A stretch of DNA of 22,128 nt from an uncultured Methanomassiliicoccus sp. (GCA_905203995.1 CAJKXZ010000016.1:1-22128); one strand, 5' to 3'. Positions 1 through 6,534 are shown, numbered from the stretch's first letter. Made by a program: numbers and translations. The notes: a model not told the origin generated them from the sequence alone.

Positions 1-468
1 GAATCTGATATTTAATAATTACTCTTTTTATTTTTAATTATATTAACGCCGTTTTATTGTCACACGCAAAATAGAAAATTGTTTTTATTCGCATAATATT
101 TAATTAATGACATTTGCAATATATTTATTTTTATGCTGGCTAGGGTAAATTTTACTTGCTGGCTAAGCTCTTAGCAACTACTCGGTAGTCTATTATCGAG
201 GATTTTAAATAGTTAATAGGTGTTTGCCGAAAATGCGTATTTTACCGGTCAAACCGGCGGCGAAAAGGGCAGAAATAAGCCAGTCGCACGGACGCTAAAC
301 ACCGCTAACATCCGCAGTGAAAATATCAATTTTGCCAGCAGCAACGAACGACAACATCTATCTCGGAGGTACAAAAAAGATAGGAGTAAAATCGGCAAAA
401 CAACCTTGGCAAGCGCATCGAACGAAATCAACCATTAGAAAATAAAATATGGTTAAAGGAGGGATAGT
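1..468. other. AT-rich intergenic region, no convincing gene
   Basis: The first 220 bases are very AT-rich and contain no plausible reading frame. A 9-bp direct repeat (TGCTGGCTA) lies at 134-142 and 157-165, flanking a small palindrome GTAAA-T-TTTAC at 145-155. An open frame starting with GTG at 220 and ending at 438 could encode a 72-aa basic peptide, but it has no recognisable domain, no good ribosome binding site and an overlapping opposite-strand frame, so it is not called. A TATA-like stretch at 439-450 probably belongs to the operon that starts at 469. Confidence 0.6.
439..450 (+). promoter_or_regulatory. TATA-like box of the zinc-finger/RHH operon
   Basis: The AT-only run AAAATAAAATAT is centred about 25 bases before the ATG at 469, the normal archaeal TATA-to-start distance. 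A strong Shine-Dalgarno-like AAAGGAGGG (455-463) lies in between, so transcription may start further upstream instead. The exact start site is uncertain. Confidence 0.35.
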
Positions 469-546
469 ATGATGAAACTATTCGTAAATATAAACACATT
501 CCAAACGACTTTTGCCCATTTACGCAGCAGGAGGTTCAGGCTATGA
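469..546 (+). CDS. 25-aa leader-like peptide, first gene of the zinc-finger/RHH operon
   Basis: This short frame reads MMKLFVNINTF...RSRRFRL. It begins 5 nt after AAAGGAGGG (455-463), and its TGA overlaps the ATG of the next gene (ATGA at 543-546). The peptide is basic, with an N-terminal hydrophobic patch and an Arg-rich end, and has no recognisable domain. The strong ribosome site and the overlap pattern shared with the next three genes are the reasons to call it. Translation may serve to couple ribosomes onto the zinc-finger gene, which also has its own AGGAGG (529-534) inside this frame. It could be a regulatory leader peptide rather than a functional protein. Confidence 0.5.
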   Translation: MMKLFVNINTFQTTFAHLRSRRFRL

Positions 547-821
547 GCTGCTGGACCTGCCCGGTTTGTCTGCGCGCCCGTGATTTTCAAGATCGTGCCC
601 ATTTGCGGACACATTTGGAAAATGTCCACCGCGTTTACGGCTCGATGCTGACGCGCATCCTCGATGATGTCGCCCCCCGCGGCGAGCTGACTACGCAGGA
701 TGACTTTGATGATGAGCTGACTTATCTCAAATGTCTCGATGATGATCTTACCGATGAGGAATTTATTCTTCTTCATAATCGTCTGCAGCGCACTGCCGTA
801 GCTAAGGGGGGACGGCGATGA
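543..821 (+). CDS. Small C2H2 zinc-finger protein, 92 aa
   Basis: The N-terminus carries a C2H2-like finger: Cys6, Cys9, then His20, His24 and His29. The pair Cys6-x2-Cys9 can be completed by His24-x4-His29 or by His20-x3-His24; neither has the classical 12-residue spacing between Cys9 and the first His. The middle and C-terminal parts are strongly acidic (runs such as DDFDDEL and DDDLTDEEF), followed by a basic tail. Archaeal C2H2 proteins of this size are mostly known as DNA-binding regulators, often from viruses and plasmids, so a DNA-binding role is inferred. AGGAGG lies 8 nt before the ATG. The gene overlaps its neighbours by ATGA at both ends, so the three proteins are probably made together. 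No closer homolog is recognised. Confidence 0.75.
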   Translation: MSCWTCPVCLRARDFQDRAHLRTHLENVHRVYGSMLTRILDDVAPRGELTTQDDFDDELTYLKCLDDDLTDEEFILLHNRLQRTAVAKGGRR

Positions 822-1333
822 GTGCTGTTGGACTGCAACGCGGAGAGCATTTTGCACCTTGGCCTTGGCGCCGCACTCCTGGTTTCCACCGCTGCCGGCC
901 GCATTTAACCACCGGGCCTTATGTCAAACAGAAATTTGTGCTAATCACCTTTCCTGATCGGCGGCAGTATCTGCTTAACGCCAGTCTGTTAGCGGCTGCT
1001 TGGGCGGCCAGACAGGCAGCGGCGGTGCGGACGTTCATGCAGCCGGAAATCTTCTGGTATTGTTACAATCATTGTTACAGTGATGACGCTTCCCTGCGGA
1101 AACTTTTCACCACCGCGGAAGAAGACTTACTGCGCAATCACGCCTGTCCGCTCAATACCAGCGAACGTTTGAATGAAGAAGATTGGCAGCTGCTGCCACA
1201 ATGTAAAATCGTTTTAATCAACCGCCGCGTCTATCCGCATCAGGAATATATTCTCCATCACCGCGGGTTTACTGCGGAGGACACTTATGCCGAAGAGCCG
1301 GACTGTCCGGAAGCATTGGAGGTTTTGGCATGA
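818..1333 (+). CDS. Hypothetical Cys/His-containing protein, 171 aa
   Basis: Third gene of the overlapping operon; its ATG overlaps the preceding TGA and its TGA overlaps the ATG of the RHH gene. The family is not recognised. An aromatic and basic N-terminus (WPWRR, FHRCRPH) is followed by an alanine-rich helix (residues about 56-72) and a segment with WYCYNHCY (Cys-x3-Cys with a His), then further Cys residues near the middle and C-terminus. The Cys/His spacing could bind metal, but no standard motif is complete. The C-terminus is acidic. A purine-rich AAGGGGGGA (804-812) precedes the start. Its place between a zinc-finger and an RHH protein suggests a partner in DNA or RNA binding; this is inference only. 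Confidence 0.7.
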   Translation: MSAVGLQRGEHFAPWPWRRTPGFHRCRPHLTTGPYVKQKFVLITFPDRRQYLLNASLLAAAWAARQAAAVRTFMQPEIFWYCYNHCYSDDASLRKLFTTAEEDLLRNHACPLNTSERLNEEDWQLLPQCKIVLINRRVYPHQEYILHHRGFTAEDTYAEEPDCPEALEVLA

Positions 1334-1500
1334 CCCCCTATTACTCACGCCGCCAGTATGTGCTTTCGCAGGAAGCCATCCGCTGCCTGGAGCGGCTCCA
1401 CCAGCATGGTTACGGCACCAAGTCCCGCATCGTCAACCGCGCGATTCAAGTCTACTACCTGACGAAATTCAGCGAGGAAGCGGAGCGGGAGGAAGAGTGA
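1330..1500 (+). CDS. Ribbon-helix-helix (CopG/Arc-type) protein, 56 aa
   Basis: The reading frame begins with ATG overlapping the upstream TGA, with GGAGG (1317-1321) 8 nt before it, and ends with TGA at 1498-1500. The protein starts MTPYYSRRQYVLSQEAIRCL and continues with a short loop (HGYGTKS) and a second helix (RIVNRAIQVYYL), the beta-strand, helix, turn, helix order of RHH DNA-binding domains. The C-terminus is a run of Glu residues. RHH proteins act as dimers on palindromic DNA, and this one probably autoregulates the operon. It resembles, in fold only, the RHH proteins encoded at 3486-3728 and 7182-7355. A two-part hairpin starts 6 nt after its stop codon. Confidence 0.75.
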   Translation: MTPYYSRRQYVLSQEAIRCLERLHQHGYGTKSRIVNRAIQVYYLTKFSEEAEREEE

Positions 1501-1506
1501 GGAGGC

Positions 1507-1553
1507 GGCCGCCGGAAACGCTCAGCCGGAGAGTGAGCGTTTCTTCAGCGGCC
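1507..1553 (+). terminator. Two-part hairpin between the RHH and MATE genes
   Basis: An outer 6-bp stem (GGCCGC 1507-1512 with GCGGCC 1548-1553) encloses a perfect 10-bp inner stem (1515-1524 with 1534-1543) and a 9-nt loop, with unpaired CG on one side and TTCA on the other. It begins 6 nt after the RHH stop and overlaps the 3' end of the convergent MATE gene. No clear T-run follows on the plus strand. It may separate the two convergent transcripts or stabilise the mRNA 3' end. Confidence 0.6.
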
Positions 1554-2868
1554 AGACATAACCACTGTTTTTGATCAGATAGATTGAAATCCAAATCGTC
1601 AGGAACTCAGCAATCGGTACAGCCATCCAAATGCCGTCCACTCCCAGGTACATGGGTAGCACCATCACCGCGATTGAGATGAAGACAAACGTCCGCATCA
1701 GTGAGATGAAGGCGGAAACACGGCCGTTGGAGAGCGCCGTGAAAAAGGCGCTGCTGTAAACGTTGACGCCGGCGAAGAGGAACGAGATGGCGAAGACGTA
1801 AAAGCCGCTGATCGCCAGCTCGTAAGCATATGAACCTTCGGCGAGGAAGATGCCAGTGATCGTCGAAGCGGAAATCATCGCCAGCACAAAGGCGATAATT
1901 GACACGATGATGATGAAACTAAAGCTCATCTTGAAGACTTTGCGCAGCCGTTCGTTGTTGCCGCTGCCAAAGTTGTAGCTGATAATCGGCGCCACGCCGG
2001 TGGAAAAGCCGAAGTAAATGGCAATGAAAATGAATTGTGCGTAAAGGATCGTCGTAATCGCCGCGACTCCGTCTTCTCCGACATAGCGCATCATCTGCAG
2101 GTTGAAGAGCAGCACAATGATGGCATTGGCTAAGTTAGTCACCATTTCCGAAGCGCCGTTGGTGCAGCTTTTCTTTAAAGCATACCAGTCGCCGTCCGGC
2201 TTAACGAAATGGAGATTATTCTTTTTGGTGAGGAAGTACGCGACCCCGACCACGGCCGGCAGCATGAAGCCGATGGAAGTCCCCCAGGCGGCTCCGGCTA
2301 CTCCGAGTTCCATGATGACAATGAACACGTAATCAAAGAAGATATTGAGCACACCGGCACCGACAATCAGACCTAAACCTAACTTCGGCTTGCCGGCGGT
2401 TACAAAGAGCGTCTGGAACATGGCCTGCAGAATAAAGGCGGGCATGAAGATCAGCAGGATCTGCAGATAGTCGTAACAGTAACCGAAGAGTAAATCGCTG
2501 GCGCCCAGCAGATAGATTAACGGTTCCAGCAGGAGCATTCCCGCGGCGGAAATGACCACACCGGCCAGGAAACCGGTGAGAACCACCAGCGAGAAATTGC
2601 GGCGGGCTTTCTCCAGCAGCCCTTCGCCCATCCTTTTGGCGATAATGGCGCTGCCACCGCTGCCGAGCATAATGCCGATTGCCAGAATAATCGAATAGAA
2701 AGGACTGACGATGTTGATGGCCGCTAGAGCATTAGAGCCGACATAGCGGGCAATAAAAATACCATCGACAATCGTATAGAGCGAGACGACCACCATCATG
2801 ATGGCCGTCGGCATGGCAAATTTCAGCAAAGATTTAAAATCAAAATCTTTGGCAAGGGGATTACTCAT
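1522..2868 (-). CDS. MATE family multidrug efflux transporter
   Basis: The 448-aa product has the length and roughly twelve membrane helices of MATE (NorM/DinF-like) exporters, which use Na+ or H+ gradients to expel cationic drugs or dyes. The N-terminus (FKSLLKFAMPTAIMMVVVSLYTIVDGIFIARYVG) is the typical MATE helix 1 with the P-T and D-G-x-F motifs, and a second half-repeat begins near residue 230 (GASEMVTNLANAIIVLLFN). The ATG overlaps the TGA of the upstream MarR gene (ATGA), so the two are translationally coupled. MarR-MATE pairs are a common arrangement in which the regulator controls the pump. The substrate cannot be told from sequence. Confidence 0.92.
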   Translation of the reverse strand: MSNPLAKDFDFKSLLKFAMPTAIMMVVVSLYTIVDGIFIARYVGSNALAAINIVSPFYSIILAIGIMLGSGGSAIIAKRMGEGLLEKARRNFSLVVLTGFLAGVVISAAGMLLLEPLIYLLGASDLLFGYCYDYLQILLIFMPAFILQAMFQTLFVTAGKPKLGLGLIVGAGVLNIFFDYVFIVIMELGVAGAAWGTSIGFMLPAVVGVAYFLTKKNNLHFVKPDGDWYALKKSCTNGASEMVTNLANAIIVLLFNLQMMRYVGEDGVAAITTILYAQFIFIAIYFGFSTGVAPIISYNFGSGNNERLRKVFKMSFSFIIIVSIIAFVLAMISASTITGIFLAEGSYAYELAISGFYVFAISFLFAGVNVYSSAFFTALSNGRVSAFISLMRTFVFISIAVMVLPMYLGVDGIWMAVPIAEFLTIWISIYLIKNSGYVWPLKKRSLSG

Positions 2869-3320
2869 AATTCCTCACTATTGACACTGTTGCGCTGGGC
2901 AAAGCATTCGTTAATTGTGGCGAGTACTTCACAGAAGACAGTAATTTTTTCCGGCGGATATTTTTCTTCAATGGTGGCGATTGCCGCTTTCATTGGTTGA
3001 AAATAATTCTCGTAACCTTGTGAAATGAGATCAGTGATCTCCAGATAATGAATGCGTTTATCTTCTTCACTCTGCACTTTACGCACCAAACCCTGTTTAA
3101 CCAGCTCGTTGACTTTCATCGTCACCGCGGCTTTGGAGACCTGGAGATCATCAGCAATGGAACTAACCGTCGCCTTGTCGCGGAATTTAATGAGATCCAA
3201 ATACATACTGCTGTTGTAAGAGATATCCATCGTTGGATCATTTTTAGCATGGCGCAGCTGGTTGACAGCCATTTCATACCAGAAGCGGTCCAGGGTTTCT
3301 TCAAGGGTCATTAAACTCAT
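2865..3320 (-). CDS. MarR family transcriptional regulator
   Basis: The 151-aa protein has a winged helix-turn-helix at about residues 48-97 (ATVSSIADDLQVSKAAVTMKVNELVKQGLVRKVQSEEDKRIHYLEIT), including the D-x-R wing motif of MarR proteins. Flanking helices would form the dimer interface. Such regulators usually repress their own operon and are released by small phenolic or drug-like ligands. It is the first gene of the MarR-MATE operon. A 14-bp inverted repeat lies between its TATA box and start codon, which fits autorepression. The ATG at 3320 is used; a second Met three codons in is possible. No strong Shine-Dalgarno site is seen. Confidence 0.9.
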   Translation of the reverse strand: MSLMTLEETLDRFWYEMAVNQLRHAKNDPTMDISYNSSMYLDLIKFRDKATVSSIADDLQVSKAAVTMKVNELVKQGLVRKVQSEEDKRIHYLEITDLISQGYENYFQPMKAAIATIEEKYPPEKITVFCEVLATINECFAQRNSVNSEEL

Positions 3321-3328
3321 CTCTAATT

Positions 3329-3360
3329 AGTTAAGTCAGCTTACTTAAGCTGAATTAACT
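3329..3360. promoter_or_regulatory. Operator: 14-bp inverted repeat of the MarR-MATE operon
   Basis: AGTTAAGTCAGCTT (3329-3342) and AAGCTGAATTAACT (3347-3360) are inverted copies with one mismatch, separated by ACTT. The site lies directly downstream of the TATA box (3361-3370) and 9 bases from the start codon, covering the expected transcription start. This is the expected place for autorepression by the MarR protein. Confidence 0.75.
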
Positions 3361-3370
3361 ATATATAACT
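3361..3370 (-). promoter_or_regulatory. TATA box of the MarR-MATE operon
   Basis: ATATATAACT on the plus strand reads as an AGTTATATAT TATA element on the minus strand. It lies about 46 bases before the start codon, predicting a short leader of about 20 nt that contains most of the operator. Confidence 0.6.
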
Positions 3371-3405
3371 ATCAGAGGGCCGATAATTTTTGATTCTGAG
3401 AAAAA

Positions 3406-3437
3406 CCGCTGAGCTCCTGCAGCCAGGTGCCCAGCGG
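3406..3437. repeat. Stem-loop next to the RHH 3' hairpin
   Basis: CCGCTG (3406-3411) pairs with CAGCGG (3432-3437) around an inner CCTG-CAGC-CAGG hairpin. It directly adjoins the hairpin at 3439-3478, so the gap between the MarR promoter and the RHH stop codon is almost entirely structured. Its function is unknown. Confidence 0.45.
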
Positions 3438-3438
3438 C

Positions 3439-3478
3439 GCGGTATCATTAGTTGCTTTTCACAACTAGCCGATACCGC
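3439..3478 (-). terminator. Two-part hairpin after the second RHH gene
   Basis: An outer 8-bp stem (GCGGTATC 3439-3446 with GATACCGC 3471-3478) is followed by a 2 x 3 nt internal loop, then a 6-bp stem (TAGTTG 3449-3454 with CAACTA 3462-3467) and a 7-nt loop. It begins 7 nt after the stop codon on the minus strand. No T-run follows on that strand, so it is not a standard intrinsic terminator. Confidence 0.6.
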
Positions 3479-3485
3479 TTAGCGT

Positions 3486-3728
3486 TCACTTACGGTTCAG
3501 ATATTTTTCCATCTCGCGGCCGGCATGCGTAGCGCTGTTAAAAACGACGAAGGCGCGATTAACGGTGGTGACCATCCGTCGCATCGTCAGTAAACTTCTG
3601 ATGGCGAAGATGATCAGGTCCGTGCGGCCACCGTAGTGACCGTCAATGACGGCTTCATCTATTTCTTTCAACAAATCGTTCGGCAGCATGATTTTACATG
3701 CGGTTTTAGGTATTCCATTCCTGGACAT
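3486..3728 (-). CDS. Ribbon-helix-helix DNA-binding protein, 80 aa
   Basis: Residues about 9-50 have the RHH pattern: a strand (TACKIMLPN), a helix (DLLKEIDEAVIDG), a turn (HYGGRTD) and a second helix (LIIFAIRSLLTMRR). The C-terminal 25 residues (VNRAFVVFNSATHAGREMEKYLNRK) are not part of the core fold and may bind a ligand or partner. The protein is probably a dimeric, autoregulating transcription factor. It stands alone between the MarR operon and the divergent msr gene, and a TTAAG/CTTAA inverted repeat (3754-3771) upstream of its start is a possible binding site. It is also close to the msr promoter, which it might affect; this is speculation. Confidence 0.8.
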   Translation of the reverse strand: MSRNGIPKTACKIMLPNDLLKEIDEAVIDGHYGGRTDLIIFAIRSLLTMRRMVTTVNRAFVVFNSATHAGREMEKYLNRK

Positions 3729-3753
3729 AGCTGCACACGACGGGCAATCGAGA

Positions 3754-3771
3754 TTAAGTGGCTTTGCTTAA
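3754..3771. promoter_or_regulatory. Possible RHH operator upstream of the gene at 3728
   Basis: TTAAG (3754-3758) and CTTAA (3767-3771) form a short inverted repeat with 8 nt between, lying between an AT-rich TATA-like stretch (about 3776-3786) and the RHH start codon. Short arms, so only suggestive. Confidence 0.3.
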
Positions 3772-3874
3772 CTCAGTTTAAAAAATTTATTACATTTTAT
3801 TAACAATAGAAAATTTTACTTTCTTTACTAAGCTACCTTCCGGCAGGCTGCGGTCTGATCTTCTAATACTACTC

Positions 3875-3915
3875 CTGCACTAAGGTGACGTGATTTAGAA
3901 ATACCTACAGTGCAG
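3875..3915. promoter_or_regulatory. Promoter region of msrAB with flanking 7-bp inverted repeat
   Basis: CTGCACT (3875-3881) and AGTGCAG (3909-3915) are perfect inverted copies with centres 34 bp apart. They flank a TATA-like GATTTAGAAAT at about 3891-3901. The right arm touches the AGAAGGAGG ribosome site of msrAB, so the pairing could act on DNA or on RNA. Confidence 0.4.
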
Positions 3916-3931
3916 AAGGAGGAAAGATATC

Positions 3932-4873
3932 ATGAAAGAGATCTATTTGGCCGGTGGTTGTTTCTGGGGTTTACAGAAATTTTTTGATTGTGTTTCCGGC
4001 GTAGAAGAAACGGAAGTCGGTTATGCTAACGGCAATCTGCCTAATCCTTCTTACCGTCAGGTCTGCAGCGGGCAGACCGGTTTTGCCGAAACGGTCCGTT
4101 ATGACGGAGCCGCGCTGCCGCTGGCGGGTATTCTGGAACTTTATTTCAAAGCGATCGATCCGACCGTCAAAGACCGTCAGGGCAACGACCGCGGTTCGCA
4201 GTACCGCACCGGCATTTATTATGTCGATGATCAGGACCGGCCGGAAATTCTGGCTTTTATTCAGGAGCAGCAGGCGCATTATACGCAGCCGATCGTTACG
4301 GAAGTGCTGCCGCTGCAGAATTTCTATGCGGCGGAAGATTATCATCAGAAATATTTGGACAAGAATCCACACGGTTACTGTCATCTGGACCGTGAGGCTT
4401 TTGCGTTAGCCAAAGAATACCGCTATGGTTCATCGGATCCGCTGCGGGAACGTTTGACGCGGCAGCAGTATGCGGTGTTAGTTAAAGGTGCCACCGAGCC
4501 GCCTTTTTCCAGTGAATATGTAGAGAATGACCGCGAAGGCATTTACGTTGACGCCGCCACCGGCGAACCTTTATTCGCTTCTTTTGACCAGTACAACTCC
4601 GGCTGCGGCTGGCCCAGCTTTACTAAGCCGTTAACCGCGGAGGCTGTTGTTGAACACCCGATGATGGCTTTCGGTCATCAGCGGACGGAAGTCAGAAGCA
4701 ACGTGGGTAATTTTCATCTCGGGCACGTCTTCAACGATGGACCGCCGGAACGGGGCGGACTGCGTTACTGCATCAACGGCGCCGCGCTGAAGTTCATCGC
4801 CCGTGAAGACTTAGTCAAAGAAGGGTATGATTATCTTCTACCTTATCTGGAGAAAAGAGCCAAGGAAGAATAA
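3932..4873 (+). CDS. msrAB: Fused peptide methionine sulfoxide reductase MsrA-MsrB
   Basis: The 313-aa protein repairs oxidised methionine in both stereochemical forms. Residues 1-155 are MsrA, with the catalytic GGCFWG motif (Cys10) and the KYLDKNPHGYCH end of the domain. Residues about 165-313 are MsrB, with YNSGCGWPSF (Cys225), RSNVGNFHLGHVFNDGP and RYCINGAALKF, where Cys280 is the expected catalytic Cys. The CxxC zinc pairs of many MsrB proteins are absent. A strong AGAAGGAGG lies 7-8 nt before the ATG. The A-then-B order is one of the two known fusion orders. Electrons would come from thioredoxin. The downstream membrane gene converges with a gap of only five bases. Confidence 0.95.
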   Translation: MKEIYLAGGCFWGLQKFFDCVSGVEETEVGYANGNLPNPSYRQVCSGQTGFAETVRYDGAALPLAGILELYFKAIDPTVKDRQGNDRGSQYRTGIYYVDDQDRPEILAFIQEQQAHYTQPIVTEVLPLQNFYAAEDYHQKYLDKNPHGYCHLDREAFALAKEYRYGSSDPLRERLTRQQYAVLVKGATEPPFSSEYVENDREGIYVDAATGEPLFASFDQYNSGCGWPSFTKPLTAEAVVEHPMMAFGHQRTEVRSNVGNFHLGHVFNDGPPERGGLRYCINGAALKFIAREDLVKEGYDYLLPYLEKRAKEE

Positions 4874-4878
4874 GACGT

Positions 4879-5304
4879 TTACACCCTCTTGGCGTAGTAG
4901 CCGATAAAGCCGATTACGAGCAGGACTTGAATAATGATCAACGCTACTGCTACCAGAACCATCCACAACTCGGCACCTAACAACGCCAAAAGGACGGCTG
5001 CGGCCGAAAAGATGTACGTCATGGCAACGCAGGTCTGATGGCCGGCTTTCTCGCGGATAAAGATGTTGCGTTCATCATGCACCTCAATTTCTTTGAGCCG
5101 GGCCGCTTCGCTCGTCTCCAGGCGGGGAACAGCTAATGAAGTAATCAGCAGCGAGATGCCCAGAGCGGCCAGGCCGGCCCCGACGCCGATGCAGGCCCCC
5201 GACAATTGTTTTTCTGTCTCGTCGCTAAAAACGAAGAAACCGCTAAGTAACAGGCCGAGACCGGCGATAATTGCCAGAACATAGGCCACTTTTTTGAGAT
5301 CCAT
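4879..5304 (-). CDS. Four-helix membrane protein, DUF2178-like, 141 aa
   Basis: The protein has four predicted membrane helices in two pairs, with a polar loop between them that contains the sequence EIEVHDERNIFIREKAG. That charged loop (DER...IREKAG) is typical of small membrane proteins of the DUF2178 type found next to Cro/C1 regulators in archaea and Firmicutes; the function of the family is unknown. ATG at 5304 is preferred over a GTG at 5313 because AAAGGTGA then sits 5 nt upstream. It is the last gene of the five-gene minus-strand operon headed by the regulator at 6490. Confidence 0.7.
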   Translation of the reverse strand: MDLKKVAYVLAIIAGLGLLLSGFFVFSDETEKQLSGACIGVGAGLAALGISLLITSLAVPRLETSEAARLKEIEVHDERNIFIREKAGHQTCVAMTYIFSAAAVLLALLGAELWMVLVAVALIIIQVLLVIGFIGYYAKRV

Positions 5305-5322
5305 TTTAATCACCTTTGTAAA

Positions 5323-5814
5323 TTAACACTTATAACGATAATGTTCAAAGAAGAACAAATAGCCGAAGACGTGCAAGAGTGCAAGTGCCGACATAATCAG
5401 CGATAAATACAGACTAAGTGGCCGGTACATGTCCAGAAATGCGTAGGCGTAGCAAATGATCATAATGATCAGCATGGTACCAACCATCAAGATCATGGCA
5501 GCGAACGCTGATTTACCCATAATCATCTTTCTGCGTTCATCTAATTTCAGATTTTCATTGCGGAGGCTGCGTAGTTTTTTCACACCTGGCTTCTGCCAGA
5601 TTAAAGCTCCGATCAACGTGCCGATGCCACCACCTGCAATTATCCAGAGTTCGGGAAAGCTTCCTTCTGCGATTAGTCCTAAGCGGGGTGCGAGGATGGA
5701 GGCGAGGCCCAGCACAGTAAATGCTAATCCAAGGATAATCGTTGCTACAAACGAAGTTGAGAAGTTGTAAATGCGATCAAATAGTGGTTCATCTGTCTTT
5801 TTCTTAGTTTTCAT
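5323..5814 (-). CDS. Four-helix membrane protein, 163 aa, paralogous in layout
   Basis: Two N-terminal helices (about residues 18-40 and 55-68), a basic loop (KKLRSLRNENLKLDERRKMIMGKSAF) and two C-terminal helices give the same layout as the next gene, including an LDERRKMI segment equivalent to HDERNIFI. The two proteins may therefore be distant paralogs and could pair in the membrane. An AAGGAGG site lies a few bases before the ATG. It is the fourth gene of the operon. No enzymatic motif is visible, and the function is unknown. Confidence 0.7.
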   Translation of the reverse strand: MKTKKKTDEPLFDRIYNFSTSFVATIILGLAFTVLGLASILAPRLGLIAEGSFPELWIIAGGGIGTLIGALIWQKPGVKKLRSLRNENLKLDERRKMIMGKSAFAAMILMVGTMLIIMIICYAYAFLDMYRPLSLYLSLIMSALALLHVFGYLFFFEHYRYKC

Positions 5815-5826
5815 TTTCTTACCTCC

Positions 5827-5976
5827 TTATGCTCTTTTCATAAAATAATTATGAACTCCATTACCGTAGGTAAGAAGAGTAATGATGCCTATGAGGATAC
5901 ACAACACCCCTCCCACCAGTACTGCTCGACGGAGCTGGGTTTTTAGCGTATTTTTCTCTAAGGCATCAGTGTTCAT
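5827..5976 (-). CDS. 49-aa single-span membrane peptide
   Basis: The frame starts at ATG 5974-5976, only two bases after the stop of the preceding gene, and ends twelve bases before the next start. A polar N-terminus (MNTDALEKNTLKTQLRR) is followed by one hydrophobic helix (AVLVGGVLCILIGIITLLTYG) and a short basic tail. A GGAAGGA element precedes it. The fit into the spacing of the operon is the main evidence. It could be a small subunit or regulator of its membrane neighbours. Confidence 0.65.
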   Translation of the reverse strand: MNTDALEKNTLKTQLRRAVLVGGVLCILIGIITLLTYGNGVHNYFMKRA

Positions 5977-5978
5977 TT

Positions 5979-6296
5979 TCAGTCCTTCCGTTTTTTTACG
6001 CGGTGTTCAAGATACTTGTGGGTGGCAACACTGAGATACATCTGAAAGATCGCCAGCGCGGCAAAGACCAGCATCAGAATAAAGCTGCCTGGCATCCAGA
6101 AATTGTAAGCGCTCATGATCAGGAAGGCTACTGCTAAAATTAAGCAGATGCCGGTCGAGATCAGATAGGCAATGTAGGTTGAACGGTATTTGAGCGGTAC
6201 CGTTTTTTCCTGACTGGTTATCACTTCTTCGTCTTCCATGTTGACCCCCGCATTTTCATTGAAGTAAGTTACTGAGCAGAGCCGAAGCGTGTTCAC
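5979..6296 (-). CDS. Two-helix membrane protein
   Basis: The protein has two membrane helices (YIAYLISTGICLILAVAFLIMSAY and SFILMLVFAALAIFQMYLSV) and a very basic C-terminus (HRVKKRKD). Two starts are possible. GTG at 6296 overlaps the regulator stop as GTGA and gives 105 aa. ATG at 6239 gives 86 aa with a more usual N-terminus (MEDEEVITSQEK). The overlap favours coupled translation from the GTG; the sequence favours the ATG. Second gene of the operon; no function recognised. Confidence 0.65.
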   Translation of the reverse strand: MNTLRLCSVTYFNENAGVNMEDEEVITSQEKTVPLKYRSTYIAYLISTGICLILAVAFLIMSAYNFWMPGSFILMLVFAALAIFQMYLSVATHKYLEHRVKKRKD

Positions 6297-6490
6297 TCAT
6301 CTTCATAAATGAAAATCTCCTCAATGCTCATATTGAAGTATCTGGCTATCTTGAAAGCCAGAATGATTGAAGGATTGTATCTGCCGTTTTCTAATGAGCC
6401 GATCGTCTGTCGTGAGACGGCGAGGATGGCAGCCAATTCCTCCTGTTTAATTCCTCTTTCTTTCCTAATTTTCTCTAAATTATTCTTCAT
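6293..6490 (-). CDS. Cro/C1-type (XRE) transcriptional regulator, 65 aa
   Basis: This is a stand-alone helix-turn-helix of the HTH_3 class: KIRKERGIKQEELAAILAVSRQTIGSLENGRYNPSIILAFKIARYFNMSIEEIF. The recognition helix is about residues 25-35 and the C-terminal NMSIEEIF segment is typical of small regulators that precede membrane-protein genes. It is the first gene of a five-gene operon and very likely controls it. A palindrome GTAAA-C-TTTAC (6512-6522) lies between the TATA box and the start codon, matching the short symmetric sites of this family. Confidence 0.9.
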   Translation of the reverse strand: MKNNLEKIRKERGIKQEELAAILAVSRQTIGSLENGRYNPSIILAFKIARYFNMSIEEIFIYEDE

Positions 6491-6511
6491 ATCTCTAGCT
6501 CATTATGGAAA

Positions 6512-6534
6512 GTAAACTTTACATTGATATAAAT
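6512..6534 (-). promoter_or_regulatory. TATA box and operator of the XRE/membrane operon
   Basis: GATATAAAT (6526-6534) is a TATA element about 40 bases before the start codon. GTAAA-C-TTTAC (6512-6522), a perfect palindrome around one base, sits just downstream, where a bound repressor would block transcription. The same palindrome with T at its centre occurs at 145-155. Confidence 0.6.

Noticed and set aside
220..438. Open frame for a 72-aa basic peptide starting with GTG
   Set aside because: No ribosome site, no recognisable domain, a GTG start in an AT-rich region and a competing opposite-strand frame; it may be chance.
453..857. 134-aa minus-strand frame
   Set aside because: It is antisense to the zinc-finger gene, which has a clear finger motif, ribosome site and operon overlaps.
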